Assembly (NCBI RefSeq): GCF_027625935.1
Contig: NZ_CP115300.1
Span: 6,882,001 to 6,946,000 of the forward strand
Source of the DNA: Streptomyces camelliae
GTDB taxonomy: Bacteria > Actinomycetota > Actinomycetes > Streptomycetales > Streptomycetaceae
Length of the DNA stretch: 64,000 nucleotides
Reading direction: 5' to 3'
A program made the position numbers and the translations under genes. Below the pieces are notes generated by a model. It was not told where the DNA came from. It ran no database searches and saw nothing but the letters and a program-made list of their open reading frames with translations. Shown in pieces: positions 36,014-47,029 of this stretch (position 1 is the stretch's first letter; the number at the start of each line of letters is the position of its first letter).

Positions 36014-37140
36014 GAGACGGTTCCCTTCTCGGACAGCGTGGATGGGTCGGTGTGCTCGGTTCTCCCGGCCCCGACCGGCTCTTCCGGGCAGCCGCAGGAC
36101 GTGCGGTGCACGAACGCACACGACAGCCGCAGCGTCCGGGTCGGCCTGCCAGGCTCGCCCAGCCGGTCCAGCAGCACCCGCACGGCCTGGGCGCCCAGCT
36201 CCCTGCTGGGCTGGGCGATGGCCGTGAGCCGGGGCGAGAACAGGTCCGCCCAGGCGAAGTCGTCGAAGCAGCACAGGGCGATGTCGTCGGGGACGGACAG
36301 TCCGTGCCGGCGCAGAGTGCGCAGCGCGCCGATGGTCATCGCGTTGTTGGCGGTGACCAGGGCCGTGGGCGGATCGGGCAGCGCGAGCAGGGCCGCCGTG
36401 ACCCGCTCGGCACCGGCGGACTCGGAGTCGCCGGACACAAGAAGCTGTTCGTCGTGCGCCAGACCGGCGGCGGTGAGGCCGTCCAGATAGCCGGCGACGC
36501 GTTCTTCGGTGGTGCTCAGCCCGGGCAGGCCCGCGACCATCCCGATCCGCCGGTGTCCCATTCCGGCGAGATGGGTGACGAGGCGGGCGGTCGGTCCAGC
36601 GCCGTCCGCGCAGACCTGGTCGCACCACGGCACGTCCTGGCCGGGCGCGGTGCCCTCCTCGCCACCGGCCGGGACGGCGCCCAGTACCTGGGTGTCGATC
36701 ATCCGGTCCAGGAACACGGTGGGGACGGTGTGGCGGCGGAGGTAGCCGACGAGGGCGTGCGGACGCGCGGAGGGGGCGACGATCATGCCGTCCACCCGGC
36801 GCTCATGGAGGAGCTGAGCGACCTTGCGTTCATGTCCGGGGTCGTCGTGCGGGTCGGCGATGAGCAGGCTGTATCCCGCGTCCAGGGCGGCGGCCTCGAC
36901 GCCCTGCAGGATCTCCGTGAAGTAGGGATTGCTGATCGCCGACACTGCGAGCCCGATGGAGCGGGTGCGGGAGGTCACCAGGGAGCGGGCCAGGGTGTTG
37001 GGCGTGTAGCCCAGGGTGTCGATGGCGTCCAGCACGGCCTGGCGGGTGTGGGGCAGCACCGGGCGCGTGTCGTTGAGGACGTGGGAGACGGTCGCCACGG
37101 AGACACCGGCACGGCGAGCGACGTCCGCCATGGTGGCCAT
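36010..37140 (-). CDS. LacI-family transcriptional repressor
   Basis: A 376-aa protein. The N-terminal HTH MADVARRAGVSVATVSHVLN with hinge helix TLARSLVTSRTRSIGL is followed by a periplasmic-binding-like effector domain (NPYFTEILQGVEAAALDAGYSLLIAD to CCFDDFAWADLF). A ~20-residue insertion containing GTAPGQDVPWCDQVCADG sits between the two lobes. A 26-bp perfect palindrome 88 bp upstream is its likely operator. Translationally coupled to the sugar kinase. Confidence 0.94.
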   Translation of the reverse strand: MATMADVARRAGVSVATVSHVLNDTRPVLPHTRQAVLDAIDTLGYTPNTLARSLVTSRTRSIGLAVSAISNPYFTEILQGVEAAALDAGYSLLIADPHDDPGHERKVAQLLHERRVDGMIVAPSARPHALVGYLRRHTVPTVFLDRMIDTQVLGAVPAGGEEGTAPGQDVPWCDQVCADGAGPTARLVTHLAGMGHRRIGMVAGLPGLSTTEERVAGYLDGLTAAGLAHDEQLLVSGDSESAGAERVTAALLALPDPPTALVTANNAMTIGALRTLRRHGLSVPDDIALCCFDDFAWADLFSPRLTAIAQPSRELGAQAVRVLLDRLGEPGRPTRTLRLSCAFVHRTSCGCPEEPVGAGRTEHTDPSTLSEKGTVS

Positions 37141-37227
37141 CGCGTTCCCCTCTCTGAACCGTCAAGGCTGGCATTACCGGCCCCTGCTGGGGCTCCGGCC
37201 CGGAACGTATCCCATCGAGCACCTCCG

Positions 37228-37253
37228 CGTAAACGCTTGCGCAAGCGTTTACG
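37228..37253. promoter_or_regulatory. 26-bp perfect palindrome, LacI-type operator
   Basis: The half CGTAAACGCTTGC (37228-37240) is followed directly by its exact complement GCAAGCGTTTACG (37241-37253). The central CG step and AAACGCTTGCGCAAGCGTTT core are classic for LacI/CcpA-type repressors. It lies upstream of the LacI-kinase operon and presumably mediates autorepression. Confidence 0.85.
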
Positions 37254-37531
37254 TCCTCCGCCCGGACAGCTTCCGGCCCATCGCCCGGGCCCGCACCGCA
37301 CCGCACTTTCGCCCCCAGCGCGCACGTGACGCCTCGCACCATCGCGCTCTCCACCACCGCGCCCCGCCACAGCACCCCTGCCCCCGCGCCCTCCGCGCTC
37401 CTCATCGCTCACACGCCCGCCTCCCCGCCCCTCCCCGCCCCTGTCCGTCCAGCTCCCCGCCCCCGCCGCAGGACCGGCCCTTCTGCCCGGGTATGGTCGC
37501 CCTGCACAGCCCTTGACCACTGGAGTTCCAG
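37254..37531. other. Intergenic region between LacI operator and Rieske gene
   Basis: No gene is supported in this part of the 391-bp divergent spacer. It is pyrimidine-rich on the + strand; a possible -10 box TATGGT occurs near 37492 ahead of the Rieske gene. Confidence 0.4.
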
Positions 37532-37957
37532 ATGCCCGCCCGACCGTCCGCGAGCCGTCGTACCGTCCTTCGTGGGGCCGCCGTGGCCCCGGTCGCCGGG
37601 CTGGGCCTGGCCGCGTGCTCAGGGCCGGGCGGTGCCTCGGCCTCGGCCACCCCGACCGCGCCGGTCGATCTCGGTGCCGAGAGCGAGATCGCGGAGGGCG
37701 GCGCCAAGCTGTACCGGGATCACAACGTGGTCGTCAGCCGTGACAAGAGCGGTGCCCTGAAGGCGTACAGCACCATCTGCACGCACGCGGGGTGCGCCAT
37801 CAACAAGCTGCAGGGGACGACCCTGATCTGCCCCTGCCACGGCAGCCAGTTCGACGCCACGTCGGGCAAGGTGGTCCAGCAGCCGGCCACCGAGCCCCTC
37901 GCCGAGCTGCCGGTGAAGGCGGCGGGCGGCAGGATCATCGCCGGGCCGGGCGCCTGA
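37532..37957 (+). CDS. Exported Rieske [2Fe-2S] protein (Tat/lipoprotein signal)
   Basis: A 141-aa protein. The N-terminus SRRTVLRGAAVAPVAG is Tat-like and ends in a lipobox LAAC (Cys29). The Rieske cluster ligands are C83-x-H85 in CTHAGC and C100-x-x-H103 in CPCHGSQFD, with C88 and C102 positioned for the stabilising disulphide. Small stand-alone Rieske lipoproteins of this kind are electron carriers of unknown partner. It is convergent with the following gene. Confidence 0.92.
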   Translation: MPARPSASRRTVLRGAAVAPVAGLGLAACSGPGGASASATPTAPVDLGAESEIAEGGAKLYRDHNVVVSRDKSGALKAYSTICTHAGCAINKLQGTTLICPCHGSQFDATSGKVVQQPATEPLAELPVKAAGGRIIAGPGA

Positions 37958-38021
37958 CCGAAGGCCGACGCGGCCCCTGCAGGCCCCGCCTGCCGTCAAC
38001 CGGCCTGCGGCGCGAGGGGCT

Positions 38022-38969
38022 TCACTCCCAGGCCCAGGCGATGCCGACGATGCCCGGCCGGATGCGGGGCTCGACCACGTGGACGCAGTGGTGGGGTCCG
38101 GTGAGCGGCAGTTCCTGGCGGCCGCTGCGAGGGGCCGCCGTCGAGGGCTGGGTGAAGCGGTGGCAGTGTGCCGGGAGCGCGGCCGGGTCGAAGCGGACCT
38201 GGAGCGCGTACTGGCCGCCGGGCGCGCAGAAGCGGTGCAGATGCTCGCGGGAGGGCCCGGCCGTGCCGTCCTCGATGCCGTACCGGAAGAGGAAGGTCTC
38301 GCCGGAGCGCAGCCGGTTGCCGAAGAGCAGCTCGGCGACCAGTACGCCGGTGTCCTGGTCCCAGCGGATGCGTCCTGTGCGGCAGTTCTCCAGGGCCCGC
38401 ACCCTGATGTCCTGCGGCCGGCAGCCGGGGTCGCCGTGGTGCACGGCGAGGAACCGGTCGACGCCGTCACGGTGGGCCCGCACGATGTGGTGAGCCTCGC
38501 GGCCCGCCAGCTCGCGCCGGGCGCCGATCCGGACGTGTTCGTGATGGCCGAGGGTGTGCAGTCCGTCGTCGCAGGGCCTGCCGAGATCGGCCCGGAGCCG
38601 GTTCAGGACGTCGGATGCCTCGATGAGGGCGCGGTAGGAACGGGTCCCCGGGTGGCCGGCGGCCGTGCGTTCGTGGGCGTCGGTGAGCAGCCGGATCAGT
38701 GACTCGTCCGGCAGCTGGAGGATCTCCTCCAGTGCTCGTACAGCCCGCAGCGACTCGGGGCGTTGGGGGCGGCGGGCGCCCTGCTGCCAGTAACTCAGGC
38801 TGGTCACCCCGACCTTGACCCCGTGCCGGGACAGATGGTGCTGGACGCGCTGGAGCGGCAGTCCGCGAGCGGCGATCGCGGCGCGCAGCGCCACGTGGAA
38901 GGGGCCGCCCCGCAGGGCCGTGTCCAGTTCCGCGGTGGGGACGTCCGCGTGCTCGGTGGCATGCCGCAT
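38022..38969 (-). CDS. Conserved Streptomyces protein with N-terminal HTH-like region, function unknown
   Basis: A 315-aa protein from the ATG at 38969. Residues ~25-95 look like a helix-turn-helix of the XRE type (LRAAIAARGLPLQRVQHHLSRHGVKVGVTSLSYWQQGARRP), followed by EEILQLPDESLIRLL. The C-terminal half is beta-rich (FLAVHHGDPGC, VLVAELLFGNRLRSGETFLFRYG, HCHRFTQPST) and ends IVGIAWAWE. I do not recognise the C-terminal family. A DNA-binding regulator is plausible but unproven. Confidence 0.72.
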   Translation of the reverse strand: MRHATEHADVPTAELDTALRGGPFHVALRAAIAARGLPLQRVQHHLSRHGVKVGVTSLSYWQQGARRPQRPESLRAVRALEEILQLPDESLIRLLTDAHERTAAGHPGTRSYRALIEASDVLNRLRADLGRPCDDGLHTLGHHEHVRIGARRELAGREAHHIVRAHRDGVDRFLAVHHGDPGCRPQDIRVRALENCRTGRIRWDQDTGVLVAELLFGNRLRSGETFLFRYGIEDGTAGPSREHLHRFCAPGGQYALQVRFDPAALPAHCHRFTQPSTAAPRSGRQELPLTGPHHCVHVVEPRIRPGIVGIAWAWE

Positions 38970-39216
38970 GCCGAGGCGCCTTTCTGTGAGGTGTCGCTAC
39001 GGCTGGTCAGACCGTCTGCGCTGGTGTGCGGGGTCACCCTCGTGGGCGCTGTGGACGCCCGTGGCTGCACAAGCCGCGTCCCGTTGTGCGGACGTGCTCG
39101 GCCCCGAGTTCCCCCGCATTGAAGCGTGTTGACCAGACCCCGACAACACCCCGAACCCGCCATGACCCCACCCGGCCGGGGCATGGCGCGCCGCCGGAAC
39201 CGTCGCACGCGCTCTG

Positions 39217-39447
39217 GTGATGCTGCTCGACGGGGACGACGACCCGGGCGGGCGCGCGATCACCGCCGGAGCCGGAGCCGGAGCCGGAGCCGGGGGCGTG
39301 AGCGGGGGCTTCCGGCTCGCGAACGGGCAGTGCGACACGTACCCCGACGAGGACACCGTGCTGCTCGGCGCGGCGCTCCGGATCGTCCAGCAGGTGATCG
39401 ACAACGGTGTGCCGTCGGCCGATACGGGGTGGTGCGGGGACGGGTGA
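39217..39447 (+). CDS. Small ORF resembling the C-terminus of Imm1-type immunity proteins
   Basis: A 76-codon frame from a GTG at 39217. After a GAGCCG-hexanucleotide-derived Gly/Ala run (39268-39295) it reads GGFRLANGQCDTYPDEDTVLLGAALRIVQQVIDNGV, which resembles the end of Imm1-family immunity proteins. The frame is open for 51 nt further upstream without a start. It may be a shortened gene or a remnant. It sits 67 bp before uvrC. Confidence 0.45.
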   Translation: MMLLDGDDDPGGRAITAGAGAGAGAGGVSGGFRLANGQCDTYPDEDTVLLGAALRIVQQVIDNGVPSADTGWCGDG

Positions 39448-39484
39448 GCGGCGCGGGGCGGGCGTTGTCCACAGGCCCGACGCG

Positions 39485-39507
39485 GTGTCGGTGCTCGCCA
39501 GTAGGGT
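39485..39507 (+). promoter_or_regulatory. RecA-NDp/PafBC-type damage promoter of uvrC
   Basis: GTGTCGGTG (39485-39493), 8 nt, then TAGGGT (39502-39507) matches TTGTCRGTG-N8-TAnnnT at all but the first base. The uvrC ATG starts 7 nt after the -10 box, so a leaderless transcript heading the uvrC-rapZ-yvcK-whiA operon is predicted. Confidence 0.8.
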
Positions 39508-39514
39508 GTGAGAC

Positions 39515-41602
39515 ATGGCCGACCCCTCCAGCTACCGCCCCAGGCCGGGTGAGATCCCGGACTCTCCGGGGGTGTACAGGTTCCGTGACGAGCACCGCCG
39601 GGTGATCTACGTCGGAAAGGCGAAAAGCCTGCGCCACCGCCTGGCGAACTACTTCCAGGACCTGGCGAACCTGCACCCGCGCACCCGGACGATGGTGACC
39701 ACCGCCGCGTCCGTGGAGTGGACCGTGGTGTCCACGGAGGTCGAGGCGCTCCAGCTGGAGTACTCCTGGATCAAGGAGTACGACCCCCGGTTCAACGTCA
39801 AGTACCGCGACGACAAGAGCTACCCGTACCTCGCGGTGACGATGAACGAGGAGTTCCCGCGCGTGCAGGTGATGCGCGGTCACAAGAAGAAGGGCGTGCG
39901 GTACTTCGGGCCGTACGCGCACGCCTGGGCCATCCGGGACACCGTCGACCTGCTCCTGCGCGTCTTCCCGGTGCGCACCTGCTCGGCCGGCGTGTTCAAG
40001 AACGCCGCCCGCACCGGCCGGCCCTGCCTGCTCGGCTACATCGGCAAGTGCTCGGCCCCCTGCGTCGGCCGGATCAGCCCCGAGGACCACCAGGACCTGG
40101 CCGAGGAGTTCTGCGACTTCATGGCCGGACGCACCGGCACCTACCTGCGCCGGCTGGAAAAGCAGATGATGGCGGCGGCTGAGGAGATGGAGTACGAGCG
40201 AGCCGCCCGGCTGCGCGACGACATCGAGGCCCTGAAGAAGGCCATGGAGAAGAACGCGGTCGTGCTCGCCGACGCGACCGACGCCGACCTCATCGCCGTC
40301 GCCGAGGACGAGCTGGAGGCGGCCGTCCAGATCTTCCACGTGCGCGGTGGCCGGGTGCGCGGCCAGCGCGGCTGGGTGACCGACAAGGTCGAGGACGTCA
40401 CCACCGGCGCACTGGTCGAGCACGCCCTGCAGCAGCTGTACGGCGAGGAGACCGGGGACGCCGTGCCGAAGGAGGTGCTGGTCCCGGCCCTGCCCGAGCC
40501 GGTCGAGCCGGTCCAGGAGTGGCTGACCGGCCGCCGTGGGGCGAACGTATCGCTGCGCATCCCGCAGCGCGGCGACAAGAAGGCGCTCATGGAGACCGTG
40601 CAGCGCAACGCCCAGCAGGCCCTCGCCCTGCACAAGACCAAACGCGCCTCCGACCTGACCACGCGCTCGCGTGCCCTGGAGGAGATCGCCGAGGCCCTCG
40701 ACCTGGACAGCGCCCCGCTCCGGATCGAGTGCTACGACATCTCACATCTCCAGGGGGACGACGTGGTCGCCTCCATGGTCGTCTTCGAGGACGGCCTGCA
40801 GCGCAAGAGTGAGTACCGCCGCTTCCAGATCAAGAGCTTCGCCGGGCAGGACGACGTCCGCTCCATGCACGAGGTGATCAGCCGCCGCTTCCGGCGCTAC
40901 CTCGCCGAGAAGGAGCGGACGGGGGAGTGGGCCGACGGCGAGGAGGCCATGGCCGGTGGCGAGTCCGTGCTGACCGGCACGGACGAGATCACGAACTCCC
41001 TCAAGGACGACGACGGCCGCCCCAGGAAGTTCGCCTACCCGCCGCAGCTCGTCGTGGTCGACGGCGGCCAGCCGCAGGTCGCGGCGGCCCGGCGCGCCCT
41101 GGACGAGCTGGGCATCGACGACATCGCCGTGTGCGGCCTCGCCAAGCGCCTGGAGGAGGTCTGGGTGCCCGGCGAGGACGACCCGGTGGTCCTGCCGCGC
41201 ACCAGCGAGGGCCTCTATCTGCTCCAGCGCGTGCGGGACGAGGCCCACCGCTTCGCGATCACCTACCAGCGCACCAAACGGGCCAAACGCTTCCGCGCCG
41301 GCCCCCTGGACGACGTCCCCGGCCTGGGCGAGACCCGCAAACAGGCGCTCATCAAGCATTTCGGCTCGGTGAAGAAGCTCCGGGCCGCCACAATCGAACA
41401 GATCCAGGAGGTGCCCGGGATAGGCCGGAAGACGGCCGAGACCATCGCCGCGGCCCTCGCCCAGGCGGCCCCGGCCGCACCCGCCGTGAACACGGCGACC
41501 GGAGAGATCATTGAAGACGAGGAACCCGACACGACGGGCGGTTCCTCGGGGGAGCCCGTATCCGCGGGTCTCCCGGACGAACGACGGGGGCAGGAGACAT
41601 GA
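39515..41602 (+). CDS. uvrC: Excinuclease ABC subunit UvrC
   Basis: A 695-aa protein. The N-terminal GIY-YIG nuclease ([23 protein letters not shown], residues ~14-90) makes the 3' incision; the UVR motif ([19 protein letters not shown] near residue 230) binds UvrB. The RNase H-like 5' nuclease carries [21 protein letters not shown], with catalytic Asp, and [10 protein letters not shown]-terminal helix-hairpin-helix repeats ([30 protein letters not shown]) end it. The stop overlaps rapZ by ATGA. Confidence 0.98.
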   Translation: MADPSSYRPRPGEIPDSPGVYRFRDEHRRVIYVGKAKSLRHRLANYFQDLANLHPRTRTMVTTAASVEWTVVSTEVEALQLEYSWIKEYDPRFNVKYRDDKSYPYLAVTMNEEFPRVQVMRGHKKKGVRYFGPYAHAWAIRDTVDLLLRVFPVRTCSAGVFKNAARTGRPCLLGYIGKCSAPCVGRISPEDHQDLAEEFCDFMAGRTGTYLRRLEKQMMAAAEEMEYERAARLRDDIEALKKAMEKNAVVLADATDADLIAVAEDELEAAVQIFHVRGGRVRGQRGWVTDKVEDVTTGALVEHALQQLYGEETGDAVPKEVLVPALPEPVEPVQEWLTGRRGANVSLRIPQRGDKKALMETVQRNAQQALALHKTKRASDLTTRSRALEEIAEALDLDSAPLRIECYDISHLQGDDVVASMVVFEDGLQRKSEYRRFQIKSFAGQDDVRSMHEVISRRFRRYLAEKERTGEWADGEEAMAGGESVLTGTDEITNSLKDDDGRPRKFAYPPQLVVVDGGQPQVAAARRALDELGIDDIAVCGLAKRLEEVWVPGEDDPVVLPRTSEGLYLLQRVRDEAHRFAITYQRTKRAKRFRAGPLDDVPGLGETRKQALIKHFGSVKKLRAATIEQIQEVPGIGRKTAETIAAALAQAAPAAPAVNTATGEIIEDEEPDTTGGSSGEPVSAGLPDERRGQET

Positions 41603-42618
41603 CCGAGCACGACGCACAGCCCACGACAGAGCGAGATACGGCGCCCGAGGAAGGGGGCCAGGACCGGCCCCAGGCGGCGGCCGGCGATCAGCACGCGGTC
41701 CAGGAAAACGGAGCACAGGTGAGTACGGACGTCACGGCGGCCGCGGCCCCCGAAGCGGCCATCCCCGAACTGGTGATCATCTCCGGCATGTCCGGAGCGG
41801 GCCGGTCGACGGCGGCGAAGTGTCTGGAGGACCTCGGCTGGTTCGTCGTGGACAACCTCCCGCCCGCCCTCATCCCCACCATGGTGGAGCTGGGCGCCCG
41901 CTCGCAGGGCAACGTGGCGCGGATCGCCGTCGTCGTGGACGTGCGCGGCCGGCGCTTCTTCGACAACCTGCGCGAGTCCCTCGCCGACCTGGACACCCGG
42001 GGCGTCACCCGACGGATCGTCTTCCTGGAGTCCTCCGACGAGGCCCTGGTGCGCCGCTTCGAGTCGGTGCGCCGCCCGCACCCGCTCCAGGGCGACGGCC
42101 GCATCGTGGACGGCATCGCCGCCGAGCGTGAGCTGCTGCGCGAGCTGCGCGGGGACGCCGACCTGGTGATCGACACCTCCAGCCTCAACGTGCACGAGCT
42201 GCGCGCCAAGATGGACGCCCAGTTCGCCGGCGAGGAGGAGCCCGAGCTGCGGGCCACCGTCATGTCGTTCGGCTTCAAGTACGGCCTGCCGGTCGACGCC
42301 GACCTGGTCGCGGACATGCGGTTCCTGCCCAACCCGCACTGGGTCCCGGAGCTGCGCCCGTACTCCGGGCTCAACGAGGAAGTCGCCGCCTACGTCTTCA
42401 ACCAGCCCGGCGCGAAGGAGTTCCTCGACCGCTACGCCGAGCTGCTGCGCCTGATCGCGGCCGGCTACCGGCGCGAGGGCAAGCGGTATGTGACCATCGC
42501 CATCGGCTGTACCGGCGGTAAGCACCGCTCGGTGGCGATGTCGGAGAAGCTCGCCGCGCGTCTCGCGGCCGAGGGCGTGGAGACGGTGGTCGTACACCGG
42601 GACATGGGACGGGAATGA
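41599..42618 (+). CDS. rapZ: RapZ/YvcJ-family nucleotide-binding RNase adapter
   Basis: A 339-aa protein with a ~50-residue disordered acidic N-terminal extension absent from E. coli RapZ. The P-loop reads [19 protein letters not shown], with Arg replacing the usual Lys (GRS in place of GKS), a change I believe is shared by actinobacterial homologues. The C-terminal domain has [23 protein letters not shown] and [17 protein letters not shown]. Its RNA partner in actinobacteria is not established. It overlaps uvrC and yvcK by ATGA at both ends. Confidence 0.95.
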   Translation: MTEHDAQPTTERDTAPEEGGQDRPQAAAGDQHAVQENGAQVSTDVTAAAAPEAAIPELVIISGMSGAGRSTAAKCLEDLGWFVVDNLPPALIPTMVELGARSQGNVARIAVVVDVRGRRFFDNLRESLADLDTRGVTRRIVFLESSDEALVRRFESVRRPHPLQGDGRIVDGIAAERELLRELRGDADLVIDTSSLNVHELRAKMDAQFAGEEEPELRATVMSFGFKYGLPVDADLVADMRFLPNPHWVPELRPYSGLNEEVAAYVFNQPGAKEFLDRYAELLRLIAAGYRREGKRYVTIAIGCTGGKHRSVAMSEKLAARLAAEGVETVVVHRDMGRE

Positions 42619-43682
42619 CGGAACGTACACCGCGGCTGAGCAGGCTGCGCCGGATGGTGCCCGAGTCGCGCGCCGGCCGCCCGGCCGAGCCCCGCGGCGG
42701 CCGGCCCCGCCGCCGGGGAGCCCAGCCCAAGGTCGTCGCGCTCGGGGGCGGCATGGGCCTGTCCGCCTCGCTCGCCGCGCTGCGCCGGATCACCGGCGAC
42801 CTCACCGCCGTCGTCACCGTGGCCGACGACGGCGGTTCCAGCGGCCGGCTCCGGGACGAGCTGGGCGTGCTGCCGCCCGGCGACCTGCGCAAGGCGCTGG
42901 CCGCGCTGTGCGGCGACGACGACTGGGGCCAGACCTGGGCCCGGGTCATCCAGCACCGCTTCCAGTCCCAGGGTGACCTGCACGAGCACGCGGTCGGCAA
43001 CCTGCTGATCGTCGCCCTGTGGGAGCAGCTCGGCGACCATGTGCAGGCCCTGGACCTGGTCGGCAAGCTGCTCGGCGCGCACGGCCGAGTGCTGCCCATG
43101 TCCGCCGTACCGCTGGAGCTGCAGGCCCTGGTCAAGGGGCACGACCCGGAGCGCCCGGACGACGTGGACACGGTGCGCGGACAGGCGACGGTCGCGCTCA
43201 CGCCGGGCGAGGTGCAGTCGGTGCACCTGGTGCCGAACGACCCGCCGGCCGTCCCGGAGGCCGTCGCCGCGGTACTGGACGCGGACTGGGTGGTGCTCGG
43301 CCCCGGTTCCTGGTTCTCCTCGGTGATCCCGCACCTGCTCGTCCCCGAGCTGCTGGACGCGCTCACCGAGACCAAGGCACGCAAGGTGCTGTCCTTGAAC
43401 CTCGCCCCGCAGCCCGGAGAAACAGAGGGCTTCTCACCGCAGCGTCATTTGGAGGTTTTGGGGCGACACGCCCCTAAACTCGCCCTGGACGTGGTGCTGG
43501 CCGACGAGGCCGCCGTGCCCGACCGCGACTCGCTCACCGAGGCCGCCGAGCGGCTGGGAGCCGCGGTCGAGCTGGCGCCGGTGGCCCGGACCGACGGCAC
43601 TCCCCGGCACGACCCGGAGCTGTTGGCCGCCGCGTACGACCGTATTTTTCGGATGCATGGAAGGATCGGCCCATGGCGATGA
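42615..43682 (+). CDS. yvcK: YvcK/CofD-like gluconeogenesis factor
   Basis: A 355-aa protein. After a ~35-residue Arg-rich leader comes the CofD-like fold: [50 protein letters not shown] and [18 protein letters not shown]. The homologue in Bacillus affects carbon metabolism and cell shape, and UDP-GlcNAc binding has been reported. ATGA overlap with rapZ and 10-bp overlap with whiA place it in a single transcriptional unit. Confidence 0.95.
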   Translation: MTERTPRLSRLRRMVPESRAGRPAEPRGGRPRRRGAQPKVVALGGGMGLSASLAALRRITGDLTAVVTVADDGGSSGRLRDELGVLPPGDLRKALAALCGDDDWGQTWARVIQHRFQSQGDLHEHAVGNLLIVALWEQLGDHVQALDLVGKLLGAHGRVLPMSAVPLELQALVKGHDPERPDDVDTVRGQATVALTPGEVQSVHLVPNDPPAVPEAVAAVLDADWVVLGPGSWFSSVIPHLLVPELLDALTETKARKVLSLNLAPQPGETEGFSPQRHLEVLGRHAPKLALDVVLADEAAVPDRDSLTEAAERLGAAVELAPVARTDGTPRHDPELLAAAYDRIFRMHGRIGPWR

Positions 43683-44662
43683 CGGCAGCGGTGAAGGACG
43701 AGATCTCCCGGCTCCCCGTCACCCGGACCTGCTGCAGGAAGGCGGAGGTCTCCGCCATTCTGCGGTTCGCCGGCGGCCTTCACCTGGTGAGCGGGCGCAT
43801 CGTGATCGAGGCGGAGCTGGACACCGCGATGGCGGCCCGTCGCCTCAAGCGGGACATCCTGGAGATCTTCGGCCACAGCTCCGAGCTGATCGTGATGGCA
43901 CCCGGCGGGCTGCGTCGCGGCTCGCGGTACGTCGTCCGGGTCGTGGCGGGCGGTGACCAGCTGGCCCGCCAGACGGGTCTGGTCGACGGCCGGGGCCGCC
44001 CGATCCGCGGGCTGCCCCCGCAGGTGGTCTCCGGGGCCACCTGCGACGCGGAGGCGGCCTGGCGCGGGGCCTTCCTGGCGCACGGCTCGCTGACCGAGCC
44101 CGGCCGCTCCTCCTCCCTGGAGGTGACCTGCCCGGGTCCGGAGGCCGCGCTCGCGCTGGTCGGCGCCGCCCGCCGGCTGTCGATCGCCGCGAAGGCCCGT
44201 GAGGTGCGGGGCGTGGACCGGGTGGTCGTCCGCGACGGCGACGCGATCGGCGCGCTGCTGACCCGGCTCGGGGCGCACGAGTCGGTGCTGGCCTGGGAGG
44301 AGCGCCGGATGCGCCGCGAGGTGCGGGCCACGGCCAACCGGCTCGCCAACTTCGACGACGCCAACCTGCGCCGTTCGGCCCGCGCCGCCGTGGCCGCCGG
44401 TGCCCGGGTGCAGCGGGCGCTGGAGATCCTCGGCGAGGAGGTGCCCGAGCACCTCGCGGCCGCGGGGCGCCTGCGCATGGAGCACAAGCAGGCCTCGCTG
44501 GAGGAGCTGGGCGCGCTCGCCGACCCGCCGCTGACCAAGGACGCGGTGGCGGGCCGGATCCGCCGCCTGCTGGCGATGGCCGACAAGCGCGCCACCGACC
44601 TGGGCATCCCGGGCACGGAGGCCAACCTCACCGAGGAGCTGGCGGACAACCTGGCCGGCTGA
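43673..44662 (+). CDS. whiA: Sporulation transcription factor WhiA
   Basis: A 329-aa protein with the LAGLIDADG-like N-terminal domain ([32 protein letters not shown]) and a C-terminal HTH ([35 protein letters not shown]). WhiA with WhiB switches growing aerial hyphae to sporulation septation. The ATG at 43673 lies inside the yvcK 3' end; a second ATG two codons on is possible. Autoregulation inside the upstream genes is known in Streptomyces, but I found no specific site here. Confidence 0.97.
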   Translation: MAMTAAVKDEISRLPVTRTCCRKAEVSAILRFAGGLHLVSGRIVIEAELDTAMAARRLKRDILEIFGHSSELIVMAPGGLRRGSRYVVRVVAGGDQLARQTGLVDGRGRPIRGLPPQVVSGATCDAEAAWRGAFLAHGSLTEPGRSSSLEVTCPGPEAALALVGAARRLSIAAKAREVRGVDRVVVRDGDAIGALLTRLGAHESVLAWEERRMRREVRATANRLANFDDANLRRSARAAVAAGARVQRALEILGEEVPEHLAAAGRLRMEHKQASLEELGALADPPLTKDAVAGRIRRLLAMADKRATDLGIPGTEANLTEELADNLAG

Positions 44663-45213
44663 CCGACCCCGTGTGAACAGGCCAGTGCGGAGGCCCGGTT
44701 GAGGCTTCGGCGCCGGCTTCTTCACGCCTGCCCAGGCTCCGGTGGCGAGTCCATGAGGCGCACGTGCGTGTGCGAGGCCGCGTGAGCCCGATCGTGTGAT
44801 GGCCTGCATCAGAAGCTTGCGGGGCTTCGACTGGGCCGGGACAGCATCGCTGAGCGATCTGGCACGTTGGGTTCGGCGCCGGCGAGCGGGGCCCGTGTTT
44901 CACCGGCGAGATGGGTCAGGGCCTCTCCGCCGCCTCCGGCCGCGCCCACGTGGTCAGGTCGTGAGGGACTCCGCCCGCCCGGCTCGGACCACGGCCGCGA
45001 TCCGCGTCGCCGCCCGGGATGCGAAAGCGGATGACCGGTGCGCCCAAGACCGTTCGGGGCGCGCCGGTCCACGGTACCTGCGCGCACCGCCACCGCCTCT
45101 ACTGCCTCGGCAGTCGGACGCGTACGACGCAGCGCAGCCGGCGGTGTCCGTAGCGCACGTTCCGTCACTCCGGTGACGGAGCGGTTGACCCACTCCTACC
45201 TGGGCGCCCACGG
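44663..45213. other. Non-coding or decayed 551-bp segment after whiA
   Basis: No convincing gene is present. The only structured element is a perfect 8-bp stem TCCGTCAC-TCCG-GTGACGGA at 45161-45180. Codon-position GC bias is irregular compared with the flanking genes, consistent with degraded coding DNA. Confidence 0.5.
45161..45180. terminator. 8-bp stem with TCCG tetraloop
   Basis: TCCGTCAC and GTGACGGA pair perfectly around TCCG. It could terminate whiA-operon read-through, although it is ~500 bp past the whiA stop. Confidence 0.35.
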
Positions 45214-45447
45214 ATGTACGACGACGCCGAGAGCCCCGACCGTAAGCGGTGGGCCGCCGCCGCGCACACCGGCCACGCCTACCAGCGGCTCACCCGCACC
45301 GTCGACCTCACCGGGGTCGACGCGGCCGACGAGCCGGCCCTGAGCGCCGGGCTGATGTGGGGCACCGAGCCCGGCGACGACGTCGCGCTCATGACCGGCG
45401 GCACGGCGAAGCAGAGCGAGGGCTTCGAGACCTTCCTGGGCGCCTGA
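45214..45447 (+). pseudogene. Remnant resembling a secreted peptidase accessory domain
   Basis: A 77-codon frame reading YDDAESPDRKRW then HTGHAYQRLTRTVDLTGVDAADEPALSAGLMWGTEPGDDV. The DLT..D.PALSA.L.W.TEPG pattern is what precedes the C-terminus of Streptomyces zinc carboxypeptidases and M6-type peptidases. No catalytic domain, signal peptide or ribosome site is nearby, so this looks like a fragment of a lost gene. From memory, a zinc carboxypeptidase gene occupies the whiA-gap interval in S. coelicolor. Confidence 0.5.
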
Positions 45448-45483
45448 CACGGGCCCGGACCGCCCCCGGGCAGCCCGGCCGCA

Positions 45484-45640
45484 CTGAAGGACTGGAGGGG
45501 CACCGGGGCGCTGTACCGGACCTATGCGGCGGTCGCCGCGGACGACGCCGTGCTGCTCGGTTTTTGGTCCGGAGCAGGTGCCGTCGGCGGCCGACCGGAC
45601 GGCCCTGCTGCGGACGGCGTTCGCCGCGCCGGGCGCGTGA
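45484..45640 (+). pseudogene. Second degenerate fragment with frameshift in a T5 run
   Basis: The frame LKDWRGTGALYRTYAAVAADDAVLLGF runs to TTTTT at 45561-45565. Deleting one T joins it to GPEQVPSAADRTALLRTAFAAPGA followed by TGA at 45638-45640. The repaired reading is a smooth protein C-terminus; the parent family is not recognised. Confidence 0.45.
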
Positions 45641-45828
45641 GGGGCGCCACGTTGACAGATCCTGCTCGCCTTGTTCCAACAGGTGAGCGGGAGGCCTCTC
45701 AACAGTGCGCGAAACGGACCCCGTCGAGCCCTGATCAAGTGAGCCGACGCGCTCACGAACGAGTGAACGGAGCGTAAAAACCGCCGGGCATTCCCTACCG
45801 AATATGGGTGAATCAACTGCCGATCCGA

Positions 45829-45864
45829 GGCGGTCCGTACCTCTACTGGCGGGTACGGACCGCC
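45829..45864 (+). promoter_or_regulatory. Perfect 13-bp stem-loop in the gap upstream region
   Basis: GGCGGTCCGTACC (45829-45841) and GGTACGGACCGCC (45852-45864) pair perfectly over a 10-nt loop, 129 bp before gap. A possible -10 box TAGGGT lies at 45911-45916, so the hairpin is either a terminator insulating gap from upstream transcription or part of a long leader. The rest of 45641-45993 holds no gene. Confidence 0.65.
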
Positions 45865-45915
45865 TGCCCGTGTATGGGCCATCTCGATGTCACCCCGGGG
45901 CCCTCAGCGGGGTAG

Positions 45916-47001
<1,086 letters not shown>

Positions 47002-47029
47002 TCGTCGTAGCAAGGTCTTGAAGTGAGAG

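Noticed and set aside
37258..37516. Several short frames between lacI and the Rieske gene
   Set aside because: All are Pro/Arg/Ser-rich products of a pyrimidine-biased spacer with no supporting signals.
41549..41585. Hairpin near the uvrC 3' end as a terminator
   Set aside because: Pairing is imperfect and the segment lies inside uvrC directly before the overlapping rapZ start.
44796..45176. 126-codon forward frame between whiA and gap as a gene
   Set aside because: Arg/Pro-rich composition, no ribosome site and no recognisable family; treated as non-coding.
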